Part shown: piece by piece, positions 54,251 to 63,674 of the stretch
Layout of the letters: each line of letters opens with the position of its first letter
How positions within the stretch are numbered: position 1 is the stretch's first letter
From: Roseibium aggregatum
GTDB taxonomy: Bacteria > Pseudomonadota > Alphaproteobacteria > Rhizobiales > Stappiaceae
Assembly (NCBI RefSeq): GCF_017309185.1
Contig: NZ_JAEKJZ010000002.1
Span: 62,001-126,000, forward strand
Direction of reading: 5' to 3'
DNA length: 64,000 bases
Program-made: the position numbers and the translations under genes
Notes under the pieces: model-generated
Database searches by the model: none
Told to the model about the DNA's origin: nothing
The model's input: the letters and a program-made list of their open reading frames with translations, nothing else

Positions 54251-55215
54251 TGCGCATTACCCCCGTATCCGCCGCCGGAAACGGATTGCCTGAAATCGCC
54301 GTCGTCGTCGTCGGCGAGGCCAACGACGAGGGCTTCAACGCCAGTGGTCTTGCGGGGGTGCATGCGGCTGACCGGGACGCATCCGCGAGGCTCAGCATCA
54401 TAGATGGCCTCACCTACGATGCCGCGGCCATAACGGCGAGCCTCAGAACCGTCCTGCCGGACTTCGACGGGCTCGTTTTTATCGGCGGCCAGGGGGACAG
54501 CGTCATGCCGGACCTCTCCCGCGCATTCCCGGACAAGCGTTTTGCCATCGTGCAGGGAAAGGTTCTCGGACCGAACCTCGCCTGCTACGACGTCGCCCAG
54601 GAGCAGTCGGCGTTTCTCGCCGGCTGCCTCGCGGCCTGGCAGACACGCACGGGTACCGTGGGGCACCTGTCCGGCCACCGTGTCCGGCCGGGACTGAATG
54701 CCCGAGCGGCCTATGTGGAAGGCATTCGCCATGCCGATCCGTCTGTCCGCGTGCTGACCTCCTTTTGCGGCACGCAGGACGACAACGCCGTGACCCGGGT
54801 CTGGGCGGGAGCACAGATCGATGCGGGCGCGGACATCATCTTCACCATGCTCAACGGCGCGCGCGCCGGCGCCATCGATGCCTGCCGCGCCGGTTCGGCC
54901 TGGCAGATCGGCAATGCGCTGGACTGGGTCGCCCGGGAGCCCGACGTCTTCCTGGCTTCCGCCCTTGCCCGGATCGACCTCGGGGTCGAACGCGCGATAT
55001 CCGATCTGACAGCCAAAACGCCGCCCCCCGGTGCCGTCTCGCTCGGCCTTGCGGAAGGCGATTATGTCGGTCTCAGTGTCGGCACAAGCGTTCCAAATCA
55101 CGTCGCGGACCGGCTCCAGGAAGTCACCGAGGCGCTTCGGGACGGCAGGATCGGCTTCCGCACGGATTATGAGGGTCCCGAATTCCAACCGGAGCCGGCC
55201 ACGGAGGCGCGCTGA
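54247..55215 (+). CDS. BMP-family binding protein lacking a signal peptide
   Basis: 322 residues. The fold follows the BMP/Med nucleoside-binding family: IAVVVVGEANDEGFNASGLAGV at the N-terminus, QEQSAFLAGCLAAWQTRTGTVGHL, and a hinge segment DDNAVTRVWAGAQIDAGADIIFTMLNGARAG. Unlike normal BMP proteins, only about 15 polar residues precede the domain and there is no signal peptide or lipobox, so it is probably cytoplasmic. It is embedded in the tct operon, overlapping tctC (ATGA) and tctB (1 nt). Start 54247 or 54250. Role unknown. Confidence 0.8.
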   Translation: MMRITPVSAAGNGLPEIAVVVVGEANDEGFNASGLAGVHAADRDASARLSIIDGLTYDAAAITASLRTVLPDFDGLVFIGGQGDSVMPDLSRAFPDKRFAIVQGKVLGPNLACYDVAQEQSAFLAGCLAAWQTRTGTVGHLSGHRVRPGLNARAAYVEGIRHADPSVRVLTSFCGTQDDNAVTRVWAGAQIDAGADIIFTMLNGARAGAIDACRAGSAWQIGNALDWVAREPDVFLASALARIDLGVERAISDLTAKTPPPGAVSLGLAEGDYVGLSVGTSVPNHVADRLQEVTEALRDGRIGFRTDYEGPEFQPEPATEAR

Positions 55216-55661
55216 TGCTTATCCAAAAACTCAAGGCGCAGGCCGGTACGCTTCTCCTCCTGGTCATCGCGCTGACCTTCGTTGCAGGCGCCTTGACTGT
55301 GCTTGAACTCGGCACACCACGGCGTATGGGACCTGGTGCCTTTCCGCTGATCGCGGGCCTGATCCTTACCGGACTTTGTGTGGTCACGCTGTTCAGGGAC
55401 CTTCGTATGCCCGCCGCCTATCAGGTGGCGGACTGGCGGTCGGTCGGCTCCGTCGCCGCTGCCGTCGCGGTTTTTGCCATCGTGACGCCCCTCCTCGGCG
55501 TCCTGCCCGCGGCCGGCGCCTGCGCCTTTGCTGCCAGTTTTGCCGTCGGCAGTCTGTCTCACGCACGGCGCGCCGCCCTCGTGACCGGCGCCGTGCTGGG
55601 TGTCTGGCTCATTTTCCTTGTCGGTCTGCGGCTGCCGCTTGAGGCTTTCAGGGGGTTCTAA
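55215..55661 (+). CDS. tctB: Tripartite tricarboxylate transporter small permease (TctB)
   Basis: 148 residues with four membrane helices (LLLLVIALTFVAGALTVL, GAFPLIAGLILTGLCVVTLF, VGSVAAAVAVFAIVTPLLGVLPAAGACAF, ALVTGAVLGVWLIFLVGL) and the family motif GTPRRMGPGAFPLI. It partners TctA in proton/sodium-driven import. It starts on the last base of the preceding stop and ends 4 nt before tctA. Confidence 0.9.
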   Translation: MLIQKLKAQAGTLLLLVIALTFVAGALTVLELGTPRRMGPGAFPLIAGLILTGLCVVTLFRDLRMPAAYQVADWRSVGSVAAAVAVFAIVTPLLGVLPAAGACAFAASFAVGSLSHARRAALVTGAVLGVWLIFLVGLRLPLEAFRGF

Positions 55662-55665
55662 GGCA

Positions 55666-57174
55666 ATGCTGGACAATCTCGCTCTCGGTTATGCCACAGC
55701 CACGACGCCTTCGAACCTTTTTTATTGTTTCGTCGGAACCTTCCTGGGCACATTCATCGGCGTCCTGCCGGGATTGGGACCGCTTGCCGCGGTCGCGATG
55801 CTCCTGCCCGTCTCTTTCTACCTGCCGCCGGAGACGGCCCTGGTGATGCTGGCAGGTGTATATTACGGTGCCGAGTACGGCGGCTCGATCGCGTCCATCC
55901 TGCTCAACATTCCCGGCACGCCTTCCTCCTCGATCACCTGCATCGACGGGTATCCCATGGCACGGCAAGGCCGCGCCGGTGTTGCCCTCCTTATGACCGC
56001 GCTCGCTTCCTTCTTCGGCGGCGTCTTCGGCATTCTCGTCATCGCGGGTCTTGCACCCGCCCTCGCAGAATTCGCCCTCCTGCTGCAGCCCGCCGACTAT
56101 TTCGCCGTCATGCTGCTTGGTCTTGTCGCCGCGTCCGTCGTCAGCAACTCCGGCACCCTGCGGGGCGTCATGATGGTGTGCCTCGGCGTCCTCCTTGGCA
56201 GCATCGGCGTGGACATCAACTCAGGGGAGACCCGCTTTACCGGCGGCGTCCAGGATCTGCGCGACGGTATCGGCCTCGTGGTCGTCGCCATGGGGCTCTT
56301 CGGCGTGTCAGAAGCGATGATGTCCGCGCGCGGGGCAACACCCTCCTACGCCACCGAAAAGGTCTCCTGGAGTCGTTTTCTGCCGGAGACTGGTGAATGG
56401 CTGCGTTCCCTTGCCCCCGCTCTCAGAGGAAGCCTCGTCGGGAGTTTCTTCGGCACCTTGCCGGGCACTGGCCAGACCGTCGCCTCTTCCATCGGCTACG
56501 CTTTGGAAAAACGCGTCTCGAGAAACCGCGACCAGTTCGGCAAGGGTGCGATCGAAGGCGTCGTCGTTCCTGAGTCCGCCAACAACGCCGCCGCCCAGAC
56601 CGCCTTCATCCCGACACTGACCCTCGGCATCCCGGGCAGCACCACAATGGCGCTGATGATCGGCGCCCTGATGATCCACGGCGTCACGCCCGGCCCCCGG
56701 CTGATTTCCGAACACCCGGCGCTATTCTGGGGCCTGATCGTCTCGTTTCTCTTCGGCAACCTCTTCCTGCTGGTGCTCAACATTCCCCTGATCGGCATCT
56801 GGGTGAAGCTCCTGCAGATCCCGCATTACTTTCTCTACCCGGCCGTCGTGGTTTTGATTTCCATTGGCGTCTACAGCATCGATCACAGCCTGTTCGACGT
56901 CTGGACGATGCTCGGCTTCGGTCTGCTCGGCTACATTCTGCGGCTCTACCGCTTCGAACCCGCGCCCCTGCTCATCGGCTTCATCCTCGGCCCCATGATG
57001 GAGGAATACCTGAGGCGCGCCATGCTGCTTTCGCGCGGCGATCCACTGGTCTTTTTCGAACGCCCCGGCAGCGCCATCCTGATCGGCATTTCGGCGGTGC
57101 TTCTTGTGCTCACAGCCTTGCCGAGGCGCAGGCGCAAGGTGCAAGCCAATGAGGAAGTCGTGGAAAGCCGTTAG
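55666..57174 (+). CDS. tctA: Tripartite tricarboxylate transporter large permease (TctA)
   Basis: 502 residues with about 12 helices. Signatures: FVGTFLGTFIGVLPGLGPLAAVAMLLPVSFYLPPETALVMLAGVYYGAEYGGSIASILLNIPGTPSS and the repeated half PESANNAAAQTAFIPTLTLGIPGSTTMALMIGALMIHG. It is the transport subunit of the TctCBA system. Last gene of the operon; a repeat-rich gap separates it from codA. Confidence 0.95.
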   Translation: MLDNLALGYATATTPSNLFYCFVGTFLGTFIGVLPGLGPLAAVAMLLPVSFYLPPETALVMLAGVYYGAEYGGSIASILLNIPGTPSSSITCIDGYPMARQGRAGVALLMTALASFFGGVFGILVIAGLAPALAEFALLLQPADYFAVMLLGLVAASVVSNSGTLRGVMMVCLGVLLGSIGVDINSGETRFTGGVQDLRDGIGLVVVAMGLFGVSEAMMSARGATPSYATEKVSWSRFLPETGEWLRSLAPALRGSLVGSFFGTLPGTGQTVASSIGYALEKRVSRNRDQFGKGAIEGVVVPESANNAAAQTAFIPTLTLGIPGSTTMALMIGALMIHGVTPGPRLISEHPALFWGLIVSFLFGNLFLLVLNIPLIGIWVKLLQIPHYFLYPAVVVLISIGVYSIDHSLFDVWTMLGFGLLGYILRLYRFEPAPLLIGFILGPMMEEYLRRAMLLSRGDPLVFFERPGSAILIGISAVLLVLTALPRRRRKVQANEEVVESR

Positions 57175-57309
57175 CCATCCGCCGAATCGAAGACACGACG
57201 TCAAAGCTGACACCGGACTTAACGCCTCAGCACTGCGTGCTCCCTCTCCCATTGGGACAGGTTATCTGGTGCCCTTGGCAAACGCCCAAAGAACATTCGG
57301 CAGCTTCCC

Positions 57310-57355
57310 CGAGTGTCACCCCGGCGGAGCGAAGCGAACAGCCGGGGCCCACTCG
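57310..57355 (+). repeat. Intergenic palindromic element, copy 1
   Basis: A GTGTCACCCCGG...CCGGGGCCCACTCG unit that folds as a hairpin by itself. It belongs to the family of GTCA-CCCGG palindromic elements common between alphaproteobacterial genes, and has an inverted partner at 57422-57465. Confidence 0.7.
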
Positions 57356-57421
57356 CTGATCCTCAAATCGAAGCAGTCGTGATTTTCAAAGAGACTTCGA
57401 GTTTCTCTGCTGCTCTGCAAA

Positions 57422-57465
57422 CGAGTAGGCCCCGGGTCTCACTGCGTTCGCCCGGGGTGACACCC
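57422..57465 (-). repeat. Intergenic palindromic element, copy 2 (inverted)
   Basis: The reverse complement reads GGTGTCACCCCGGGCG...CCCGGGGCCTACTCG, very similar to copy 1. The pair could fold into one long hairpin and probably ends transcription from both convergent operons. The whole 306-nt gap 57175-57480 has no gene. Confidence 0.7.
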
Positions 57466-57480
57466 GGACAAGCTGCCAGC

Positions 57481-58773
57481 TCAATGCTCATGCGGCGCGT
57501 AGTCGGCCGGATCGACGGTATCAGGCCGCCCGTCCAGCATCAGGCTGGCCTGCCGCACGGGCGTCTCCGAGATCACCCGGCCACCCCGGACGACCTTCAA
57601 ACGGGTCGCCTTCAGCCGGATCGCCTCGATCGTGTCGCGGGCCTGAAGCAGAACGAAATCCGCCTTGCAGCCCTTCTCCACACCGTAGCCTTCCAGTCCC
57701 ATCGCCCTGGCCGGATGGGCGGTGACGCAGTCGTAGCAATAGCGGATCGCCTCCCGGCTGGTCATCTGCCCCACGTGCAGCCCCATGCTGGCGACCTCCA
57801 GCATGTCGCCGGAGCCCATCGAATACCAGGGATCCATCACGCAATCGTGGCCGAAGGACACGTTGATGCCATAGGCCCGCATTTCCGGAACCCGGGTCTG
57901 TCCCCGGCGCTTGGGATAGGTGTCGTGGCGGCCCTGGAGCGTGATGTTGATCAGCGGGTTGGCGATGGCATGCACCTCCGCTTCGGCAATCAGCGGCAAG
58001 AGCTTGGAAACGTAGTAATTGTCCATGGAGTGCATCGACGTCAGATGCGATCCGGCGACCCGCCCCTGAAGGCCAAGCCGCTGGGTTTCATAGGTGAGCG
58101 TCTCGATATGACGCGACATGGGATCGTCGCTCTCGTCGCAATGCAGGTCGACCATCAGCCCGCGTTCCGCCGCGATCTCGCACAGCCTGGCGACCGAGCT
58201 TGCACCGTCCGTCATGGTTCGCTCGAAATGCGGGATCCCCCCGACGACATCGACGCCCATGTCGAGTGCTTTCAGAAGGTTCCTTTCCGCCGTCGGCGAG
58301 CGGTAGAGCCCGTCCTGCGGAAAGGCGACGAGCTGAAGATCGATGTAAGGCTTGACCTTCTCGCGGACCTCCAGAAGCCCCTGAACGCCGGTGAGCTTGT
58401 CGTCGCAGACATCCACATGGGAGCGGATGGCGAGAAGTCCCTGGGAGACGGCAAGGTCGCAATAGCGCAGCGCTCGCTCCACCACCGCCTCGACCGTCAG
58501 GATCTCTTTCAGCTCTCCCCAGAGCGCGATGCCCTCCAGAAGCGTACCGCTCTGGTTCATGCGCGGCAGGCCGAGCGAAAGCGCCGCGTCCATGTGAAAA
58601 TGGCAGTCGACAAAGGGCGGCGAGACCAGCAACCCGCCGGCATCGATCACCTGCCCCGCTTCGCCCTCAATGCCCTTTTCAACGGCGGCGATCCGCCCTC
58701 CGGAACAGGCGATGTCCATGCCCTTGCGGCCGTCGGGCAGCGTTGCGTTCTTGACGAGAAGATCAAAACTCAT
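57481..58773 (-). CDS. codA: Cytosine deaminase (CodA-type amidohydrolase)
   Basis: 430 residues, close to E. coli CodA (427). The metal-binding set is present: VDCHFHMD (His58, His60), LHCDESDD, and SFGHDCVMDPWYSMGSGD with the catalytic Asp. It should deaminate cytosine to uracil (or a related pyrimidine/isoguanine). It is the last gene of the minus-strand BMP-type ABC operon, 15 nt after the permease gene, linking uptake and catabolism of a nucleobase. Confidence 0.88.
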   Translation of the reverse strand: MSFDLLVKNATLPDGRKGMDIACSGGRIAAVEKGIEGEAGQVIDAGGLLVSPPFVDCHFHMDAALSLGLPRMNQSGTLLEGIALWGELKEILTVEAVVERALRYCDLAVSQGLLAIRSHVDVCDDKLTGVQGLLEVREKVKPYIDLQLVAFPQDGLYRSPTAERNLLKALDMGVDVVGGIPHFERTMTDGASSVARLCEIAAERGLMVDLHCDESDDPMSRHIETLTYETQRLGLQGRVAGSHLTSMHSMDNYYVSKLLPLIAEAEVHAIANPLINITLQGRHDTYPKRRGQTRVPEMRAYGINVSFGHDCVMDPWYSMGSGDMLEVASMGLHVGQMTSREAIRYCYDCVTAHPARAMGLEGYGVEKGCKADFVLLQARDTIEAIRLKATRLKVVRGGRVISETPVRQASLMLDGRPDTVDPADYAPHEH

Positions 58774-58788
58774 GGCTCAAGTCTCTGG

Positions 58789-59733
58789 TTAGCGCTGGCC
58801 GCGGAAATAAGGCACGAGCAACGCGCGGGGATAATCGGCGCGGCGCGCGACGACCACAAGGGCGGCGATTGACAGAAGATACGGCATCATCAGGAACACC
58901 TGGCCCGGAATGAAGCTGCCGACTTCCGTCTGCAGCCGCACCTGAAAGGCATCGAAGGCCCCGAACAGGAGCGCTCCCAGAAGTGCCTTGCCCGGACGCC
59001 AGGACGCGAACACCGTCAGCGCGATGCAGATCCAGCCCCGGCCATTGACCATGCCGAAGAAGAACGCGTCGAAGGCAGACATGGTCAGGAAAGCGCCGCC
59101 CAGCGCCATGATGGAAGATCCGGCAACGACCGCGCCGATCCGCAAGCCATAGACGGAGAGCCCCTGGGACTCCACCGCCGACGGATTGTCCCCGACCGCC
59201 TGAATGGCGAGGCCGAGCGGCGTCCGGTAAAGCACATAAGCGGTCGCCAGAACCAGAGCGAGCGCCAGAAAGGTCAGCGATGTCTGCTGGAAAAGCGCCG
59301 GCCCGATGAACGGCAGATCGGAGAGGACCGGGATATCGAGCGGCTTGAAGGCCTCGATACGCGGCGGTGACGACACATCCGGCAGGGCCGTCCGGTAGGT
59401 GAAGTAACTCAAGGAAGTGGCGAACAGGGTGACCCCGATCCCGGAGACATGCTGCGACAACCCGAGCGGCACGGTCAGGATGGCGTGGATCAGGCCGAAA
59501 AAGCCGCCGGCGAGCGCCGCGACGAGCACGCCTCCCCAAAGCCCCGCCCCGAGCCAGACCGCCATCCAGCCGGCCATGGCGCCCGCGGTGAAGATCCCTT
59601 CGATGCCGAGATTGAGCACCCCGGCCCGTTCGCAGATCAAGGCACCGATCACGCCGAAAATCAGCGGCGTCGCGATCCTGAGCGAGGCCGCCCAGAAATT
59701 CGCGGAGAGAAGGATGTCGAGAATTTCGCTCAT
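58789..59733 (-). CDS. Nucleoside/nucleobase ABC importer permease (second subunit)
   Basis: 314 residues, about nine helices of the BPD_transp_2 family: TPLIFGVIGALICERAGVLNLGIEGIFTAGAMAGWMA and AVGDNPSAVESQGLSVYGLRIGAVVAGSSIMALGGAFLTM. These match the NupQ/YufQ-type permease of BMP-dependent transporters. Start 59733 overlaps the stop of the preceding permease by ATGA. Confidence 0.92.
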   Translation of the reverse strand: MSEILDILLSANFWAASLRIATPLIFGVIGALICERAGVLNLGIEGIFTAGAMAGWMAVWLGAGLWGGVLVAALAGGFFGLIHAILTVPLGLSQHVSGIGVTLFATSLSYFTYRTALPDVSSPPRIEAFKPLDIPVLSDLPFIGPALFQQTSLTFLALALVLATAYVLYRTPLGLAIQAVGDNPSAVESQGLSVYGLRIGAVVAGSSIMALGGAFLTMSAFDAFFFGMVNGRGWICIALTVFASWRPGKALLGALLFGAFDAFQVRLQTEVGSFIPGQVFLMMPYLLSIAALVVVARRADYPRALLVPYFRGQR

Positions 59734-60812
59734 TCGGCAGCCTCCCGGGACCTGGGCACTCCGATGAACCGAACCCTGAAGCGCAGGAACAGGCCGGAGA
59801 CGAGCACGCACAAGAGCGCCATGGCGACGATCAGGTCGGCGAGATAATTGGAAACGCCGGTTGCGCGGGACATGGAGTCCGCGCCGACGAAAATGCTGGC
59901 GATGAAGAGCGCCGCGAAGACAACGCCGATCGGCGAAAGCCCGGCCAGCATCGCCACCACGATGCCGGAATAGCCGAAGCCCGGCGATAGATCCGCCGTC
60001 AGATAGCCCTTCAGTCCTGCGACCTCGCCAACGCCTGCCAGGCCGGCCAGCGCACCGGACAGAAGTCCGACCCGGACGAAAGTCGCCGTCACCGGAATGC
60101 CCGCGTGCTTCGCCGCCGCCGCATTTTCTCCGACCGCCCGGATCTCGAAGCCCCAGACGGTGCGTTTCAGAAGAAAGTAGACCCCGAGTGTCGAGACCAG
60201 CGCGATCACCAGTCCCCAATGGATGCGCATGCGGTTCATCAGCTTGGGCAGTGCCGCGCCGTCCAGGATCGGTTCGGATTGCGGCCAGCCCATGCCCATC
60301 GGATCCTTCATCGGCCCTTCGAGCATCATCTGTACGAAGAGCAGAATGACGAAGTTCAAAAGAAGCGTGGTCACGACCTCGTCGACCCCGAGACGGGTTT
60401 TCAGAAGCGTCGGTCCGAGCATGACAAGTCCGCCGGCCAGCGCCCCCGCCAGAACCACCAGCGGGATCAGAACATAGGACGGCCCGGAGACCATGCCGGT
60501 TCCGACCGCCACCGCCGCAAGCGCACCCGCATAGAGCTGACCTTCAGCGCCGATGTTCCAGAGCTTGGCCCGAAAGGCGACCGCGGCGGCCAGGCCTGTC
60601 AGGATCAGCGGCGTGGCCCGCGTCAGCATCTCGGTGAAGGCGAAAACCGATCCGAAGGCGCCCTTGACCATCAGGCCGTAGGCTTCGAACACGTTGAGGC
60701 CCGCAAAGAGCATCGGGACAGAGGCAAGGATCAGGGCAACGACGGCGGCAGCCACGGAAACGGCGATCATGCGCCCGAGCGAGGCCGGTTCCCTGGGTTC
60801 GAAACGGATCAT
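59730..60812 (-). CDS. Nucleoside/nucleobase ABC importer permease (first subunit)
   Basis: 360 residues with the same fold: TPLILTGLAAAVAFRAKLWNIGAEGQLYAGALAAVAVG and VGENAAAAKHAGIPVTATFVRVGLLSGALAGLAGVGEV, the NupP/YufP type. It forms the channel with the next permease. It overlaps the ATPase gene stop and the second permease start by 4 nt each. Confidence 0.92.
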   Translation of the reverse strand: MIRFEPREPASLGRMIAVSVAAAVVALILASVPMLFAGLNVFEAYGLMVKGAFGSVFAFTEMLTRATPLILTGLAAAVAFRAKLWNIGAEGQLYAGALAAVAVGTGMVSGPSYVLIPLVVLAGALAGGLVMLGPTLLKTRLGVDEVVTTLLLNFVILLFVQMMLEGPMKDPMGMGWPQSEPILDGAALPKLMNRMRIHWGLVIALVSTLGVYFLLKRTVWGFEIRAVGENAAAAKHAGIPVTATFVRVGLLSGALAGLAGVGEVAGLKGYLTADLSPGFGYSGIVVAMLAGLSPIGVVFAALFIASIFVGADSMSRATGVSNYLADLIVAMALLCVLVSGLFLRFRVRFIGVPRSREAAE

Positions 60813-62356
60813 GCAGCATCCTCCGCGCCATGTCCGGCCATGCGCAGCCCCAGGGTCCCGCGATCGAGCGTTTCCGTCGGCTCCGCGTTAGAGAGCTCGC
60901 CCCGGTGAATGACGGCGATACGGTCGGACAGGCGCATCAACTCGTCGAGGTCTTCGGAAATCAGGATCACCCCGGCGCCCCGCGCCCGGGCCTCGAGAAG
61001 ACGACGGTGCACATCCGACGTCGCGCCGACATCCAGACCGCGCGACGGCTGGGCCGCAAGCACGACCCTCGGTTCGGTTTCAAGCGTCCGGGCAAGCACG
61101 ATCTTCTGAATGTTGCCGCCGGACAGAAGCCGCGCCGGACTGTCCTCGCCCTGGCAGCGGATGTCGTAGGCCTTGATCATCTCTTTCGCGCGGGTCCGCA
61201 TGGCCGCGAAGCGCAGGAGACCGAACCTCTGGTTCTCCGGTTTGCGGATCGATTCAATCGCCAGGTTTTCCGAAACGGTCATCGCTCCGACAATCCCGTC
61301 ATGGTGGCGGTCCTCCGGTATGCGGGCAAAGCCGAGATCGATCATGGAACGTGCGTGGAGCGACCCGAGCCCCTCCCCCTCAAGTAACAGCTCGCCGGAG
61401 CGAACGGGCTCCAGACCGGAGATGACGCGCGCCAGCATGGTCTGGCCGTTGCCGGAGACACCTGCGATCCCGAGGATCTCACCCGCCTTGAGATCCAGGG
61501 ACACATCGCGCAGCGCGTCGCGCCCACCGCCGGCGGAAACGTTTTTCAGGCTGAAAAGCACCGCGCCGGGTTCCCCCGGTTCGCGCGCCGTCTCGGCGAT
61601 TTCGTGACCGACCATCAGTTCGGCAAGCTGGCGGCGGTCGCATCCGGACGTCTGCAGATCGGCCACCTTGCGCCCGCCGCGCAGGACAGCGACCCGGTTG
61701 GACGAGGCAAGCACCTCGGCGAGCTTGTGGGAAATGAAGATGATGCCGAGGCCTTCCCCGGCGAGTTTCTTCAAGACGGAAAAAAGGGTTTCGGATTCCT
61801 GCGGCGTGAGAACGGCGGTCGGTTCGTCCAGCACGAGCACCCGGGCGTCCCGGTAGAGCGCCTTCAGGATTTCGACGCGCTGTTTCTCCCCGACCGAGAG
61901 CTGGGAAATCCGCGTGTCCAGATTGACCGACAGCCCGGAGCGGGCCATCAGGTCGTCCAGCTTCTTGCGTGCAGGCGCCCGGGACGACTTGAGCGCGGCA
62001 AGAGGCTCGGTCCCAAGCAGGATATTGTCGAGCGCGCTCAGGTTCTCGGCCAGCGTGAAATGCTGGTGGACCATGCCGATGCCCGCTTCAAGCGCCGCAC
62101 TCGGCGAACCGGGCTCGAGCGCATCGAGCTCCCCGGACGGGTCGGCGACCAGAACCCTGCCTTCATCGGCAACGTAATGGCCGAAGAGAATATTCATCAG
62201 CGTGGTTTTGCCCGCGCCGTTTTCCCCGAGCAGGGCCAGGATTTCTCCCTTGCCCAGGTCGAGCGAGACGTCGCCATTGGCCGTCAGCCCGCCGAAACGT
62301 TTGGTGATGCCCTCCAGCTTGAGAACAAGCGGGGCCTCTTGTGACCGGACCGTCAT
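60809..62356 (-). CDS. Nucleoside/nucleobase ABC importer ATP-binding protein (tandem domains)
   Basis: 515 residues with two ABC domains. Domain 1: Walker A GENGAGKTT, signature LSVGEKQRVEILKAL and Walker B VLVLDEPTAVL. Domain 2 has GVSGNGQTM in place of a standard Walker A and a degenerate signature LLSGGNIQKIVLARTL with AAQPSRGLD as Walker B, typical of the RbsA/YufO class. It powers the two permeases. ATG 62356 follows GAGGGTGG. The binding protein gene lies 98 nt upstream. Confidence 0.94.
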   Translation of the reverse strand: MTVRSQEAPLVLKLEGITKRFGGLTANGDVSLDLGKGEILALLGENGAGKTTLMNILFGHYVADEGRVLVADPSGELDALEPGSPSAALEAGIGMVHQHFTLAENLSALDNILLGTEPLAALKSSRAPARKKLDDLMARSGLSVNLDTRISQLSVGEKQRVEILKALYRDARVLVLDEPTAVLTPQESETLFSVLKKLAGEGLGIIFISHKLAEVLASSNRVAVLRGGRKVADLQTSGCDRRQLAELMVGHEIAETAREPGEPGAVLFSLKNVSAGGGRDALRDVSLDLKAGEILGIAGVSGNGQTMLARVISGLEPVRSGELLLEGEGLGSLHARSMIDLGFARIPEDRHHDGIVGAMTVSENLAIESIRKPENQRFGLLRFAAMRTRAKEMIKAYDIRCQGEDSPARLLSGGNIQKIVLARTLETEPRVVLAAQPSRGLDVGATSDVHRRLLEARARGAGVILISEDLDELMRLSDRIAVIHRGELSNAEPTETLDRGTLGLRMAGHGAEDAA

Positions 62357-62454
62357 TCCACCCTCTAACAACCGGTTGCGCGAAACGGCCGCGCGACACA
62401 TTCAGGCGCCGCGCGGAGAGCCGGTGGCGCTTGCGCGCCTCCGGCCTTGTCCGA

Positions 62455-63462
62455 TCACATGGTGGATTTCGGCTCGGTGTCGTTGACGTTGACGCGGAAG
62501 AGACCGTCCATGATCTCCTGTTCCTTGTCCTTGGCTGCCTTCACCGCATCCGCCGGAGCAAGGCTCTCGTCGACGACAAAGCTGCCGCCGCCGGGGCCCA
62601 TGAAGCTGAAGGGGCCGTAGTCGGCCGGCTCGAAGCTGCCGCCCTTGACGGCTCCGACCGCCTTGTCGATGGTCGGCTCCATGTGCCAGAGCGCGGAGGA
62701 CAGGATGGTGCCCGGGTAGTCGCCGGCCGTATCGATGACGTTGCCGATGGCCAGAATGCCCTTTTCCTTGGCCGCGTCGGAGACGCCGAAGCGCTCGGCG
62801 TAGAGGATGTCCGCGCCCTTGTCGATCATCGCGAAGGCGGATTCCTTGGCCTTGGGCGGATCGTACCAAGAGTTGATGAAGGTCACGAGGAACTTGACGT
62901 CCGGATTGACGGATGTCGCGCCTTCCATGAAGGCGTTCATCAGCCGGTTCACTTCGGGAATGGCGTAGCCGCCGACCATGCCGATGACGTTGGACTTCGT
63001 GGTCGCGCCCGCGATCATGCCCGAGAGATAGCTCGGCTCGTGGACCCAGTTATCGAAGACGGAAAAATTCGGCTGGGCCGGACCGAAGGACGAGCCCATC
63101 AGGAAGGCCGTGTCCGGATATTCGGCTGCCACCTTGCGCGCGGCGCGCTCCACGGCGAAGGCTTCGCCGACGATCAGGTCCATGCCCTGCTCGGCGTATT
63201 CGCGCATGACACGTTCATAGTCGGTGTTGGCGACGTTTTCGGAGAAAGTATAGGTGATCTCGCCCCGGTCCTGCGCGGCATTGAGCGCCTTGTCGATTCG
63301 GCTCACCCACTGCTGCTCGACCGGAACGGTGTAGATCGCCGCGACCTTGATCGGATCCGCCGCGACGGCGGCAACCGGGGAAAACCCGGCGGCGGCGGTC
63401 AGAGCGAGCCCTGCCGCGAGAACGGCCCTGCGGGCCCTTGAGAACGGTTTTTGAAACGCCAT
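62455..63462 (-). CDS. BMP-family ABC transporter binding protein (periplasmic)
   Basis: 335 residues with a signal peptide (cleavage near VAADP). BMP features: IKVAAIYTVPVEQQWVSRI, LIVGEAFAVERAARKVAAEYPDTAFLMGSS, YLSGMIAGATTKSNVIGMVGGYAIPEVNR and SWYDPPKAKESAFAMIDKGADILYAERFG. It is the first gene of the ATPase-permease-permease-codA operon and probably binds a nucleobase or nucleoside. GGGGTG precedes the ATG. Confidence 0.93.
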   Translation of the reverse strand: MAFQKPFSRARRAVLAAGLALTAAAGFSPVAAVAADPIKVAAIYTVPVEQQWVSRIDKALNAAQDRGEITYTFSENVANTDYERVMREYAEQGMDLIVGEAFAVERAARKVAAEYPDTAFLMGSSFGPAQPNFSVFDNWVHEPSYLSGMIAGATTKSNVIGMVGGYAIPEVNRLMNAFMEGATSVNPDVKFLVTFINSWYDPPKAKESAFAMIDKGADILYAERFGVSDAAKEKGILAIGNVIDTAGDYPGTILSSALWHMEPTIDKAVGAVKGGSFEPADYGPFSFMGPGGGSFVVDESLAPADAVKAAKDKEQEIMDGLFRVNVNDTEPKSTM

Positions 63463-63477
63463 TTTTCACCCCTGGAT

Positions 63478-63493
63478 TTTTAATTGATTAAAA
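63478..63493. promoter_or_regulatory. AT-rich inverted repeat upstream of the BMP operon
   Basis: TTTTAA-TTGA-TTAAAA, a perfect 6-4-6 repeat 16 nt upstream of the BMP start. It may be a regulator site or just the AT-rich promoter; the rest of the 212-nt gap shows nothing further. Confidence 0.35.
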
Positions 63494-63674
63494 GAGATGA
63501 CCACAAAACTTGCATGCCCACAAGTTGTGCTGACGTTGTGCCGGACATTTTTTGAACAATTGGGAAAATTTTTCAAACGGAGCCGCAAAGCATGCGTGAA
63601 CACGTTCAAACGCACAATTTGAGGATGCACGTTCCTTCCTCAAGCCTTGGCTGAGCAGCTCCATCGGGCGGCGG

